In this document: piece after piece, positions 45,420-56,481 of the stretch
How the letters are laid out: every line of letters begins with the position of its first letter
Position numbering within the stretch: position 1 is the first letter of the stretch
Source of the DNA: Paramarasmius palmivorus
Taxonomy: Eukaryota; Basidiomycota; Agaricomycetes; Agaricales; Marasmiaceae
Direction: 5' to 3'
DNA: 64,000 nucleotides
NCBI GenBank assembly: GCA_037176845.1
Contig: JAYKXP010000122.1
Location: forward strand, 1 to 64,000
The notes under the pieces: model-generated
Seen by the model: the letters and a program-made list of their open reading frames with translations, nothing else
Told to the model about the DNA's origin: nothing
The model's database searches: none
Translations under genes and position numbers: made by a program

Positions 45420-47140
45420 GATGGATAGGATAGATCGAGGTCAGTGTTGATGCTTTTGAAGTACTCGAAAGCTCAGCTCCCGCTCTCAACATGATTAACA
45501 TGAAAAAGCTGTTGGTTCTTTGATTTCGGAACGACGATCCGATCCAAGTCAAAGCACGCCAGTCTAAGCAGCCATTCGGACTGGGATACGTACTTGGAGA
45601 TTGGAAACCAAAACATCGTCCGCTTAACTAGTTTGTGACTTGCCCTCGACCGAAATTCTTCAAACACAATACCAGGATGAAATCCTACCCTTTAGATCTG
45701 AATGTTAATACTAATCTCATAGGCTGCGCCCGAGCAGATGCAATAGCTATGCGTGTCTATCGTGGTGTAGATCGTTACCACAGCGTAAGGGACAAATCAT
45801 GCCATCATGATCGGATAGTGTGTACAGTATGACATACTGTAACCAGTTCCAATGATAATGCACTGGCCTACCAAAATCCTTCGTGATTTGAGATAGGGAT
45901 TGAAGTCACGCTGTCGAGGTAATGGCGGGTACCTTTGCTCGGCTAATGGAAGGTCAAATCCACTTCAATTATGCTTCATCAGCGAAGAATAAACTCGTTT
46001 TGTGGCATGTACTCTCGGGCGATTATTGTGCGGTCGGTCAGGTACAGTTGGCCCAAAGTCCGAGGGGCCGCTAACTTGAAGGTTTGTTAAACCCCACTGC
46101 TACACGTGTCTCAGTGTAGAGGGACTCGTCCTGTTATGCTGTTGAGGTGCTGATACTTATCAAGCATATATCGAAGTTCTTCCGTTCCGATACTGTGTTC
46201 TCGACACGCGCGTTGCTGTGGAATCTCGATAGGATTGAAATTCCTATCACTTCGTTGGATGCCTGTCTTGGTATCGCTCGTTGAAAGATATTTCTGAACG
46301 TCACTGGTCATGATACCTGTTCGTTCGTTGTACTTGCTCGCCGTATGAAAGTATTAGTTCTGGTACGTAACTTCGTTGGATCAATATTCCTACTTGTGTC
46401 CTCTGATACACGCATATAGCGTAATACTAATAGAACAACGTGCCTTGTATGCAGCTTGATTTCTTTCTTCGAGCACGAGTAGTTTCAATGACATTCTTTC
46501 GGAGAGACTAGCTTGATATATTGCGGATGTTGTGATAATAATATTGATTTTGCTCATACACCAATCTGGTTGTCAGCATGTACCGATATGTTGATTATTT
46601 TAACGTTAGTGGTTCAACACCATTGGTGAAGTGGTTATCATGCTTGCCTTCCATCAAGAACCGCTTGTCAATGGAGCAAGCGGCTCGGGTTCGATTCCCG
46701 AACGGTGTATAGGTAGACAGAGTAGGCTGTTCGTTTGTTTTTAGTGTTTGTCTGTTGTAACTTGAAATTCAATGCAAGAGACATGCACGTTCAAATACGA
46801 CTAAGCCCGAACTGAAGACGTGAGGTATCAACGATTACTCAGGCTCGACACATGGGTAGCGTCATCATTGATCTTCGATTCGTACGAGCATGGGTTAGAT
46901 AGTGAATAATACGACAGCAAGCCATGGAAGGTCAGAACGAGGATTGAGGTAATCCGAGTGCAATGATAGGCTGGAATTGATGTTTTTAAAGTACTCGAGC
47001 ACAAAAGCTGGTTCTTTGATTTTGGAACAACGATCCGAGTCAAAGCGCGCCAGTCTACAAAGCCGACGAGCGCTGAAAATCATTCACCTTACTAATTTGT
47101 GGCTTTCCCTGGACTAAAATCGTGCAAACACTAGATACTG
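45420..47140 (+). repeat. Direct repeats downstream of tRNA-Gly-like genes (45.42-45.69 and 46.97-47.13 kb)
   Basis: Both blocks share GTACTCGA..., GCTGGTTCTTTGATTT-type sequence, ACGATCCGA..CAAAGC.CGCCAGTCTA and TTTGTG.CTT.CCCT. Each follows a tRNA-Gly-like gene (44,990 and 46,617). They support tandem duplication of a tRNA-containing block of about 1.6 kb. Between them I see no gene; the plus-strand frame at 45,635-45,832 has no motif. Confidence 0.55.
46617..46709 (+). tRNA. tRNA-Gly(UCC)-like gene with a 21-nt intron
   Basis: Same family as 44,990. The acceptor ACACCAT/ACGGTGT has one mismatch. The D-arm, the anticodon arm CTTGC-CTTCCA/A-GCAAG and the T-arm are intact. The intron sequence differs completely from the other copies. 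Confidence 0.6.
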
Positions 47141-47619
47141 AGTGCCCGTGCATATGGAACAGATCATTACCAAGGTAGATCACGCAACATGGTCGAGTGG
47201 TGCTACATATCATAGGCATGTACTCTACAGTACTATAGCCAGTCACAAGGATGATTCGTTGGCCTACCAAAATCTTTCGTAGACGAAATGGGGAAAGAGC
47301 TTACATCTAACCTCATCTCCGAGGGTAACTGCGAGGAGCTTACCTATTCCACAATCATTGAAACAAGTATTCACGCACATGTGGCTCGGAACACTGCATC
47401 GGCGAAGATAAAACTCCTGATACACGCAATCTACTCTCCGATGTCGATGGAACGACTTTATAGATAGATTCTTGCAGTCGGGTTAGATCAGAAGCAATAT
47501 TGGCCGAGTCATGTTGCATAACACTTGCTGCCTTGAAGCGGGATTGCAACGGTAGCACAAGTTGGCTATCAATGACATGGGGTAGACTCATGAAATACAC
47601 GTACGGTATCAGCAGATTG

Positions 47620-47700
47620 CCCCTGCAAAGGCTCGGACTTGCGACCTCAGTATCACGTCGTAGTAATCGACGTGATATGCAGTGGTACGAGGCTTGCATT
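47620..47700 (-). pseudogene. Second-family tRNA-like sequence with internal hairpin
   Basis: Minus-strand T-arm-like GTCCGAGCC and acceptor remnants are present. A perfect 10-bp inverted repeat, TATCACGTCG...CGACGTGATA, sits at 47,651-47,677. It is placed upstream of and opposite to unit U1, like 23,655 for U4. Confidence 0.35.
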
Positions 47701-47751
47701 CCAATTTCTGGCCAACTGATCAAGCAAAGGAAGCGTCGAGAGAAGTGCGGA

Positions 47752-48765
47752 GGCGTGCCTGGGATGACGTCATGTAACCCTTCGCCCTGAAGCATTAGTT
47801 CGGTTCTTTTCCTTTCTTCGACCACGACCACGACCATGACTTGCAGCCGTTCGTCTCTTTCATCTGCCCTATCAACGATATGAAGTTCTTGGAGGTACGT
47901 CTTTTTCGTCTTGCTTATTGTCCAGTTGCTTATCTTGATGAGCTCCAGCTTCAACCACGATGAACGTTCTCGGGTGCAGGTACGCTTTCGTTATCTCCCT
48001 CGTTGATTTGTTGGCTCACTGGTTGAACCAGGTGACCTCCTCCCGTTTCATTCGACCCGACGACACCTCCGCCCAAGACTTTCTGCCTTATCACGCTTCC
48101 GAAGTCTGAAGATCCACAACCAAGAGCTTCATCTTTCCGCTACCCAGTCCATCATCCGCATCCTTTCAACTATCGACCTACACTCGACTCCACTCGCGTC
48201 CGTCAAGCTACAGCTATCGTCTGGAAGGATCAGTTACCTGGTTAGTTTGGGGTACAGGGTTGTATTGTGAGGGATGCTACCGAGTTGACGACGCTCCGAC
48301 GTCCACACCTTTGATCGCAAGAAATGGCTAGGATGGCTGGGGTTGGGTGATTAAAGGGGAGGAAGAGGAAGACTAACACGGCAACTTATCGACGCGAGAA
48401 CATCCTTTCCGCCTCCACATCCCACCAGCTCTCGTTGACCAAACCATCACCTATACCCCCGCGATTGTGCATGCGTATTCTCTGCGCCCGGGCGATGGGT
48501 CAACGAACTGAAGGGGTACGTTGCGTCTTCTTTCCTCTCCCGGTTACGGGTTCTTTAGTCTGACATATTATACCAGCGTTGATCTCACTCTCAAGACACT
48601 TCCCGGGTATGGAATGGGAAATCGTGTGTTTAGGTTCGGGTTAACGGGGAATATCTTGTTTCTCATGTCGGCGGTTCGATGCTTGATTTTAGGTTTTCTG
48701 TTCGTAGTCAATCTCATGTTGCCAAAGTCCGAGGATAATTGATTATACATCCCATTAAAAGCTGA
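47752..48765 (+). repeat. CRE/tRNA-flanked unit, copy U1
   Basis: It starts at GCGTGCCTGGGATGACGTCATG, continues through the 'CGACCACGACCACGAC' leader, the GAGGTACG and GTGCAGGTACG donor blocks and the 'GTTGGCTCACTGGTTGAACCAG' acceptor-like block, and ends at the tRNA-Gly gene at 48,766. The last part (48,521-48,742) encodes a short frame ending in a hydrophobic segment, ILFLMSAVRCLILGFLFVVN. The peptide YTP.I.HAY..RPG is shared with U2. This looks like an ancestral multi-exon gene, now broken. Confidence 0.6.
47765..47772 (+). promoter_or_regulatory. CRE-like palindrome TGACGTCA of unit U1
   Basis: Perfect CRE/ATF site within GGATGACGTCATGTAACCC, a context shared with U2 and nearly with U3. 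A promoter role is inferred from conservation. Confidence 0.5.
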
Positions 48766-48858
48766 ACACCGTTGGTGAAGTGGTTATCATGCTTGCCTTC
48801 CATTCCATAGAGTTGAAAAGCAGAGCAAGCGGCTCGGGTTCGATTCCCGAACGGTGTA
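48766..48858 (+). tRNA. tRNA-Gly(UCC) gene with a 21-nt intron
   Basis: The acceptor stem ACACCGT/ACGGTGT is perfect, discriminator A. Anticodon arm CTTGC-CTTCCA/A-GCAAG has UCC, and the intron is about 21 nt. The T-arm is perfect. The mature length is 72 nt. It directly follows unit U1. Confidence 0.65.
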
Positions 48859-48949
48859 TGCGACCCTCGCTTCTAGTTCTTTTTAACCTGTCTTCATCTG
48901 TCCTTGACTCTGATCATGAAGGGAATGCAGGGATCTTCATTCGACGCAT

Positions 48950-49170
48950 ATCAATCTTTCTTCTTCCGACACCTCAACTCCCGCCCAAAACGTGCTCGTT
49001 TTACACACAGATCTGTCTTTGAGGCGAGACGGTTCCACGCTTCCAACTGGGAGTTTCTCAATGTGTACTCTACTCAAGGTGTGTCGGGTGAGAGACGAGC
49101 GACAATGAGCAATTACAGAGTGTACAATGTACCCATCCATTGTTGGCGTTCATGGTGCTGGTAAAGAGGC
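48950..49170 (+). repeat. Repeat downstream of tRNA-Gly, also at 51.67-51.99 kb
   Basis: Shared landmarks are TCTTTCTTCTTCCGACACCTC, CCCGC.(C/T)AAAACG, the GAGGCGA..CGGT block, CGACAATGAGCAA and CAGAGTG. The two copies lie after the tRNA-like genes at 48,766 and 51,491, so the duplicated block extends past the tRNA. Confidence 0.6.
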
Positions 49171-49586
49171 TAATTTTGTGAGGTCAAAGTGATTGAATGT
49201 GAATTCTTGTTCTCGACGTTTCCTATGTCATTTCCAAGCGTAATGTGAGCTGATTGCTACAAGGCGACGGTAGGTCAAAGTAGTTGGCCGGTGGCTTTGG
49301 ATGATTAACTTGCATATCATGAATGGAGCAGGATGTACTAGGATACTGATAACGCGGAACCCCGGCGAGTATGCGCTACCAACTCAATTGCATCCTAAAA
49401 ATCGCATTAATGATAGAAGACGCACGGGTGTTCTGACTTTAGTCTTGGAATAGATGAGGAATAACCAAGTTGTGCCTCATACCTCGCTATACCGTTGACT
49501 CAGATATAATTGGGTCAAGGGTGGAAACGAAGAAAAAATGCATGAAAAAGAAGGGTGTGATACGATACCCAAGTTACCAACCAAGC

Positions 49587-49662
49587 GCACCGTTGGTGAA
49601 ATGGTTACCTCGATGCTTGTCTATCTGCGCAGGCTATGCGGGTTCGATTCCCGAGCGATGTA
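49587..49662 (+). pseudogene. tRNA-Gly-like copy, degraded
   Basis: GCACCGT...GCGATGT acceptor, GGTGAAATGGTTACC D-arm and GGGTTCGATTCCC T-arm are visible. The anticodon arm (GCTTGTCTATCT) has lost TCC. Its equivalent in block U3 is at 62,250. Confidence 0.45.
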
Positions 49663-50007
49663 ATGGTGACGAGTACGATTTTTCCTAGCGTTTCTGTCAT
49701 AACTCGAAAACGCGCTGCAAGATGGATATGTATAAATAAAATAACCGATCACCCAACGTTTTTGAGCATTATTGTGGACCAAAAGCATTCAAACACTGGG
49801 ACGAAAATCCTACGCTCGAGATCTGGGTGTTGATATTAAGACGGAGCAGAAACCCCTGGAGCTGTTCATAGAGGCTTACATGGCGTAGATCGTTAACACA
49901 GTCTTTCCCTCGCTCTTGATCTTGCCCACTGGCCATAATACGCACCCGTACGTTCTTCCCCTCTTCATACATCCACACGTCCAGTTCAAGACGGCGCGTG
50001 CCTAGGA

Positions 50008-50015
50008 TGACGTCA
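50008..50015 (+). promoter_or_regulatory. CRE-like palindrome TGACGTCA of unit U2
   Basis: Perfect CRE/ATF site in the same CCTAGGATGACGTCATG context as U3. A promoter role is inferred. Confidence 0.5.
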
Positions 50016-51180
50016 TGTAACCCTATGCCCTGGATCAGGTCATTTGTTTTCTTTCTTCAACCACGACCACGACTACCAACCTTTGCTGACCTAGAGGTAA
50101 GCCTATTTCGTATTTTTCATCCACGTGTGCCTCATGAGATGACTTTTCAGAACATACTAGAACCACGTAAGTCCTGATGGTTTGACGATTGAAGGTACGT
50201 CTTTCTCGTTTTTCTGATGTTTAGTCGCTTGTTTTGATGAGCTCCAGCTTCGACCACGGTGAATCAGTGAACGTTCTCGGGTGCAGGTACGCCTTCGTTA
50301 TCTCTCTCATCGATTTTTTGGCTCAACCACATCACCCTTCCGAAGGCTGCAGTATAGAGAACATCTAGCAATACTTCATCCTTCCGCTACGCACTCCACC
50401 ATGAACATTCTTTCAAATACCGACCTATACTCCCCAGCCATACCGACTACACCCACATTCCCTCTGCGTCGGTCAGGCTACAGATGTCGTTTGGAAGGAC
50501 TGGTTACATGGCTAGTTTGGGGTAGAGGGTTGTATTGAGGGATGCTCCCGAATTGGCGACGTTCCGTCGTGTTCCTTCTATCGAAGACACCACTCCCATC
50601 TTTTCGTCACTGGATAGAGCGGCCGTTTTGGGGTGAGAGGAACAACGCGTATTCATCTCCCGCAACACCTACACCCACTCCTCCGTGTTTCCCCTTGATT
50701 GCAAGAAATGGTTAGGATACCTGGGGTTGGGTGATGAGGAGGAGAGGTCCGAGAAGGCTAACACAGCAACTTATCGACACACGAAGTCATCGAGAACATC
50801 CTTTCCGCCTCCATCGTTGCAAATACATCACACCTAGCAACGCCCACTTTACCGTCACCTACACCCCCGTGATTGAGCATGCATACCCTGTGCGCCCGGG
50901 TGAGCGGTTGAGAGGATGGGTAAAAGACCCTGTGGTTCGAACTGAAGGGGTACGTCTTCTTCCTTTTCGACGTCACGAGTTCGTTAATCTGACATACTGT
51001 ACCAGCGTCATATCCGCCAGATCTCACTTTCAAGTCAATTCCCGTTAAGAGGAGGGTTGTTAGGGGTTAGGGTGACGGGGAAGATCTTGATTCTCATATA
51101 TGCTCGGCTCTAGGCTTTGTTATTCGATATCGTAGGGTTCTCAATGTGATGTAGGCAATGAAACCACGATTCAGGAGCAT

Positions 51181-51261
51181 ACACCGTTGGTGAAGTGGTT
51201 ATCAACGTTTCTCCACTTAGAGTTCAAGCAAGCGGCTCGGGTTCGATTCCCAAACGGTGTA
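51181..51261 (+). pseudogene. tRNA-Gly-like copy with damaged anticodon arm
   Basis: Acceptor ACACCGT/ACGGTGT, the D-arm and the 3' half from GCAAGCGGCTCGGG are intact. The 5' anticodon stem and TCC are replaced by ACGTTTCTCC. Confidence 0.5.
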
Positions 51262-51490
51262 TGCTCCAGATCTCTGCTTCGGGTATTTTTGGTAGTGAAC
51301 ATCTTATCGAAGATCTGAACAATAGGTGATTCGTTGGCCCTTGAACGGGAGACGATTCAGTGCTTTTGTAGATAATCAAGGGACTGGAAAATCCATTGAC
51401 GGTTAATTGTATGTTCGGTTTCCCCGGCTGGTTCTGTTCTCCCTTGTCATGCCTTTGGTACAGGGAAACTAGACGTGAGTAACGATGATA

Positions 51491-51557
51491 ACACCGTTGG
51501 TGAAGTGGTCTGCGAATCTCAGCCCAAGCAGTTCGGGTTCAATTCCCGAACGGTGTA
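51491..51557 (+). pseudogene. tRNA-Gly-like copy, shortened
   Basis: Perfect acceptor ends and a good T-arm (TTCGGG-TTCAATT-CCCGAA), but only 67 nt long and without a foldable anticodon arm. Confidence 0.5.
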
Positions 51558-52089
51558 TTATCAGCATCGGATGTGTTTTTTGCTCGATGTTAGTGCGGAT
51601 TCTGCTTATGAGCGTGATTTAGGTGTTTCTCTTACCGCAACCACGCATTGCAATAGACCTCGTTGATCGTTCTTTCTTCTTCCGACACCTCAATTCCCGC
51701 TTAAAACGCACCTTCCTCGACTTCTCTGACATCAATGATCTTTCGACTTGTTAGACCCCTGCTGGTGCATATCAATGCCGAGATATCCGCGAGATCTATG
51801 TGACCTTTGTCGAGAAAACCATGTCTTCGAGGCGAAGACGGTGTTGATCAGATTCCGCACTTCCAATTTGGAATTTCCTAAATAAGATTGAATATAGCTC
51901 CGTGTGGGTGCGCGACAATGAGCAAATATCAGAGTGCATGGCTGATCATAGATGGACCATTGATCCATGGACAGGGCTTAGTAAAGAGAGGGGCCATGTT
52001 ATCTTCTTTTTTCAGTAGGCAGACTCATTAGTCTAGAGTGAACGTTTGTGTTGATAACACTACGTCTGTTCGCGTAGGCACCTCATTGC

Positions 52090-52157
52090 ACACCGTTGGT
52101 GAAGTGGTTATACTTGTCTTCAACGGGAGAGCCCGGGTTCGACTCCCGGACGGTGTC
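52090..52157 (+). pseudogene. tRNA-like copy without intron
   Basis: Perfect acceptor (ACACCGT/ACGGTGT) and a strong T-arm CCGGG-TTCGACT-CCCGG. The anticodon arm (TTGTCTTCAACGGGAG) is irregular. It is related to the tRNA-Gly-like family. Confidence 0.45.
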
Positions 52158-52619
52158 TCAGCTTCATCATCTTCAAAACTTTTTGTTCTCAACTATTGGT
52201 TGGTCCGGCTTCTGAGTCAAGTATAAGCCATTCAATTCCGCTCATTACCTCCACCCACGCTTTTAGCCGGCATTTCTCGACTCTTCTTCGTCAATCGTCT
52301 CGTTGATGCTTTCCCTTCGCATTCGCGCTCTGAAGTTTAGAGGGAGGGGGTCTAATTGAGCCCGATACATTTTAGGCCAAAGCACGGATAAGGATGGTGT
52401 TAGCCGAGAGCGTTGATGGAGTATCGAGGCGGTGTTGAGTTTGATTCTGATATGGTATGTTCTTTTCCTTTCTTGGTTTTCACATGTTACTGTACCCGCG
52501 GGGTTTGTAGTTTTGACATGTTGAAGGAGAGATCGACGGTAGTGTTCATCCCGCTGTCAATGCTGTTCCAGTCAACTCTACCGCTTTCGGTCGCAGGAGT
52601 AGTCTCTTCACGTTCCGAC

Positions 52620-53160
52620 GTTACGCAAGCACCGGCGATTTACTCCCACCTTGGGACAATAGTGTATTTGGATTCGTGGATGGGTAAGCTGTACAGTACT
52701 GCGGAAACGCTAAACCAGAAATTATCGTTAGTTGCTGCGCTGCTATGAATACCGGGTACAGCTGACGTTGAAAAGTTCTCTTCGGCATCATCCGAGCCAT
52801 GTGTAGCAGATCAGCATCAGCAATGTCGCGGGGCTTTCTCCCGCCTCCTTTCGTTGGCGACAATGCGATGAATGGGTTGATGAAACATCTGGAAGGTGTT
52901 AGATTTGATTTTGACGACGCGCGTTGCTAGTGGTATATTTTGATATTGTATTACCCGTTTTGGGCCGTTGAAATGGAGATCTATCGCGGTGATCCACTCG
53001 AATCCACGGCAGTTAGGAGGCGAAATAGTATTTTCACATTCCAGCTTTATGGAAGTACAGACGAGAGACCACCTCCATGGGACGATAGCATATTCGAGCT
53101 TGTGAGTGGGATAGTGGATGAGCTCGTGGTCAATATGCCAGATGATTGGGGATACAGGTG
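52620..53160 (+). pseudogene. FAD oxidase C-terminal fragment, second copy
   Basis: The clear part is 52,940-53,160: FWAVEMEIYRG, DPLESTAVRRRNSIFTFQLY and VVNMPDDWGYR, ending at a donor GTGAGTCC. This is the same point where the fragment at 36.9 kb ends. Just upstream, DNAMNGLMKHLEGVRF corresponds to ENAMSGLMEHLSGAG of the other copy. The preceding part is broken by stops. It lies upstream of a 7-TM gene, the same order as in the 36-37 kb block. Confidence 0.65.
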
Positions 53161-54092
53161 AGTCCGTCTTTCTTTGTTTTTTGGTGAAGGTTGACCTTTG
53201 ATCTTAAGGATCCTCAAGAACGTACGCTAATTACATTGATGCCAGGCTACCCAATTGCGCATCCATCTTCCTTTTTTAGCTTTTCATTGTCTCAGAATTA
53301 CAGGGCAGCATCGACCCACTATCCACGTTTCCAGAAACAAGAGGGAACTGGATCCCGGGAATGTATACTTCAACAGTCCATTGAAGGTGTCTAGGAGCAG
53401 GGAGTCTTTGGTCGAGTAAGACTGTTCTCGTGAGATGCCGTACAGCTCACAAGTAACCTTGCGCGAACCAATCAATTACAAACTGCTAGTTACGTGCTTG
53501 CTGCCACATTATGAGAGCTAGGAACCCGGCCAAGTTACCTCTCAATGTAGACACCTGTCAAATACGCTTATGTGAAAACTCTCGGCTAATTTACATGATG
53601 GATCTTAGTACTGGGAATGGTCAACCTCGACATCCTTTCCTGTATTAGAATTTTCGGTAACATTCTTACTCTTTCTTCATGACTCAAATTGTAGTATTTG
53701 AGTAAAGATGTACATTAATTCTTTTATTTTTCTGTCACCCTGGTAATCATAATATCTGAAGTACTCTGCCTTTACTGTAAGATACCTCTAAGCCTCGACA
53801 GCGCTGATGCTATCATGTCATCCTTATTACATTCGGCGTTCAAGAAACTTACTGTCTGATTTCTCGCCTCCGAACTTACCGCCACGCGGAATCCGTAGTC
53901 GCATTTACAACATTGGACAAATTCCTGCTACTGAGTATCATCTTTCCCTTCAACATGATACTGATTCGCAGTGAGATTGATCGTCGTCGAATGCGTACAC
54001 AGGTAAGTCACAAACCGTGTTTCTATGCCACGTGTCTAGCAACAGAAGTATTTAAGGAGCGAACATGACCAGAGCATGTTTTCCCAGATTCA
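53161..54092. other. No gene recognised; end shared with the 36.8 kb upstream region
   Basis: Mostly gene-free. From about 53,935 the sequence TTCAACATGATACTGAT and CGCAGTGAGATTGAT matches the upstream flank of 7-TM copies 1 and 2, so it is probably promoter or 5'-UTR of copy 3. Confidence 0.45.
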
Positions 54093-55459
54093 ATGGATTT
54101 GGACCCTAACGCCAGAATACTTTTACAAGTTGCACTCACTGCTGTAAGTATAGTATTGTCGGTCGTGCTACGGTTGACTAAACACTACCAGGTTCAATTT
54201 CTCTGTTACGGTTCGTGTTTTGACTTGGTTCTGGTGAAAGAAAAAAAGCTGATTGCATTGAAATACAGGTGTATATGTAGTGCTGTTTATCCTCTGCACA
54301 CACATCCTCTATGAAAGACGCGGAGTCTTTCGCTCAAATCCAGTCTTGCTTGCAACCATCATTTTATTCGTGCTTTCAACGGTGGATACCACGGCTTCTG
54401 CCACTAGCGATATCTTGACTTGGTGTGCTAGGTATGACGCTTGGTTAACAATCTACGACACACCCTCAATACCACGATAGCTGTCAATCAAAGGATCGAG
54501 ACGTTCGACTTAAACGGCTGTTCTGTTTCCAGTTTTACAGTAAGGCCATGACTAGGTGCGTGACTTGCAGCCTGACCATAATATTCGGTCGATGTTAATG
54601 AAATTAGTAGTGCGGTTGCAGATATTATTCTAGTAAGCACCCTGCTCTCACCAGAAAAGTTATGTGGTGATGAATGCGAGCTTTCAGTTATGGCGTTGCT
54701 ACGCAGTTTGGGGAAGACGTTGGAAGATTGTGGTCCTGCCACTGCTCTTGTCCCTTGGAAGTCACAGTAATGTACTTCCCTATGCTCTACTGATTCCGTT
54801 GCTCACATAGTATCCAGTCACTTTCTTGATTTTGATATACGGCATCATACCCGATTTGTCGGTAGACTACGTCGAAGTCGAGGTACATGATTTTGAGAAT
54901 ATATCCTGGCCGATTGCTATCTTGGCCGTTGGGTTGAACAACCTTCTACTTTCGTCTCTGATAGGCGCGTTATTTCAAATGTGCATTTCCGATTATAGTT
55001 CGCTCACAGCAATCAATTGCAGCCTTCCGTATAATTTATCTGAAGCGCGAAATAATGACATACCTGGATTTAAGGTCGAGGAAAATGTACAGCACGGTGA
55101 TTGCCGCAACGTGAGTGTCACGATCTCTTTGTCGGTGATATATCGTGAACTATCACTAGGCTTGAATCTGGATTAATCTATTCGCTCGTCGTCAGTCTTC
55201 CCGCGATTATGGCCATTGAATTCATTTCGTCCAGATCCACAGCGCATGGATACACTGATTTTTATGTCAGGAGTTGTCTTGCTACCATATTTATGCGCTG
55301 TTGGCCAGCCATCGCAGTGAGTGCTTTTGCGCCCGTTGATCATTGGTGAATCTGAAGCTGTCATGTTGGTAGGGAATCGCTTCAACTGCAATCGTTGTCC
55401 GTGTTGCTTGTGCCACGAATATCTCTCGGTCCACAGAAACAGTAGAATATAATCCCTAG
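54093..55459 (+). CDS. 7-TM membrane protein gene, copy 3
   Basis: Multi-exon gene parallel to copy 2: MDLDPNARILLQVALTA (54,093-54,143); VQFLCYG (54,192-54,210); VYVVLFILCTHILYERRG and LLATIILFVLSTVDTT; RLKRLFCFQFYSKAMT; LWRCYAVWGRRWKIVVLPLL; VTFLILIYGIIP; EVHDFENISWPIAILAVGLNN; RLESGLIYSLVVSLPAIMAI; CWPAIA; and GIASTAIVVRVACATN, ending with TAG at 55,457. Hydrophobic segments fit a multi-pass membrane protein. The family is common in Agaricomycetes and has no known function. It is more diverged than copies 1 and 2 and lies on the opposite strand. I see no premature stop under this splice model. Confidence 0.65.
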
Positions 55460-55485
55460 ATTACCCTGTTCCAACAACTGTAAAT

Positions 55486-55779
55486 TCACCTGCCTAATTC
55501 TGAAGACTTTCTATACCTGAAAACACACTTGAGAGTGTATTTTTTCCTCATCGTTGGCGTAGCAACATTGCTCTGGCAAGAAGACATGGGAACAGCTTGT
55601 ACACTATACAGGGTATAATGAGAATCGATCGATGAAAGTTCCTCATCGAATGTCAATTGCGAGTCCTTTGAGGTTCTCGAAAGCGATCTGTTCAACACGT
55701 CGAAGGAGTCAGGGAAGGTAATTGTCAATGGGGCCGGGACATCGGAATTCATTAAGAAATTCAATTCCCATACAGCCAC
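55486..55779 (-). pseudogene. Coding tail fragment convergent with 7-TM copy 3
   Basis: The frame encodes VAVWELNFLMNSD, then a Ser/Thr-rich stretch (FPDSFDVLNRSLSRTSKDS, TFDEELSSIDS). It is paralogous to 19,978-20,352. No upstream exons were identified, so it is probably the remnant of a gene end. Confidence 0.35.
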
Positions 55780-56481
55780 TTCAATACCGGGGGATTGTGG
55801 ATTACGAACGGGACCATGAGAAAGAGCTCAGGGTATGTCGTGTTATGTTGATTACAGATATCTCTGCTCACTGGTGATTAGCCTGGACCACAATGGACTG
55901 GAAGCGGAAGTTAAAAATACGCATCTCAGGACGCCATTAATTCGGGGGATAAATAACGTAGACTGTCACTTCAATTCATGCATTAGCACTTGAGTAACAC
56001 TAGTTAAGTAACATGAGACTTTAAAATTCCGAATGACATTCAAGTAACAGCTGAGTAACAGTTGAGTTACGCTGCGTCTCTCAAGTAACGTTACTCAATT
56101 GTTACTCAAAAATGTGTAGGCCCGCCATCTTGTGCTTAATCGTAAGTGGAGATCAACGATACACAGTGTCACGTCGGATGTTAATTTTGGGATAGAATGT
56201 GCCGAGTTGTGCAAGGGGTTTGGTACAAGGTTGGCTTGGGGTGTTTGAAAAGTGGATGCTGAGCTCTCGCCGTACCTTATGTAGTACAGCTAAACCTTAA
56301 GGTTCAGCTATTAATCCGTTCATTGACGGCTTTGACTTGGAACGTATAATGTCACCCAAATTGTGCCTTCATCCTAAATCTGATAGCGCATTTCTAGCTT
56401 CTCTTCATTTTCTTCCTGCCATACACCCCTGACGTGTTCCAGCCTCCACCTTGCTTCCTAAGCGACAATCACACATCGACT
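55780..56481. other. No gene recognised; GAGTAAC/GTTACTC motif cluster
   Basis: Between about 55,990 and 56,112 the motifs GAGTAAC or AAGTAAC and their complement occur many times, including the palindrome CAAGTAACGTTACTCAA. No gene was seen. The cluster may be a transposon terminus or a protein-binding array. Confidence 0.45.

Larger units (their letters stand above)
49364..51261 (+). repeat. Block U2: degraded tRNA, CRE unit and tRNA-like copy
   Basis: The block matches 62,036-64,000 in order: GCGAGTATGCGCTACCAACT, the tRNA-like copy (49,587), CRE at 50,008-50,015, leader CAACCACGACCACGACT.CCAACCTT, GACCTAGAGGTAAGCC, donor GTGCAGGTAC, and a terminal tRNA-like copy (51,181). Within it, 50,731-51,048 encodes YTPVIEHAYPVRPGERLRG, shared in part with U1. 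No full protein can be assembled. Confidence 0.6.
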
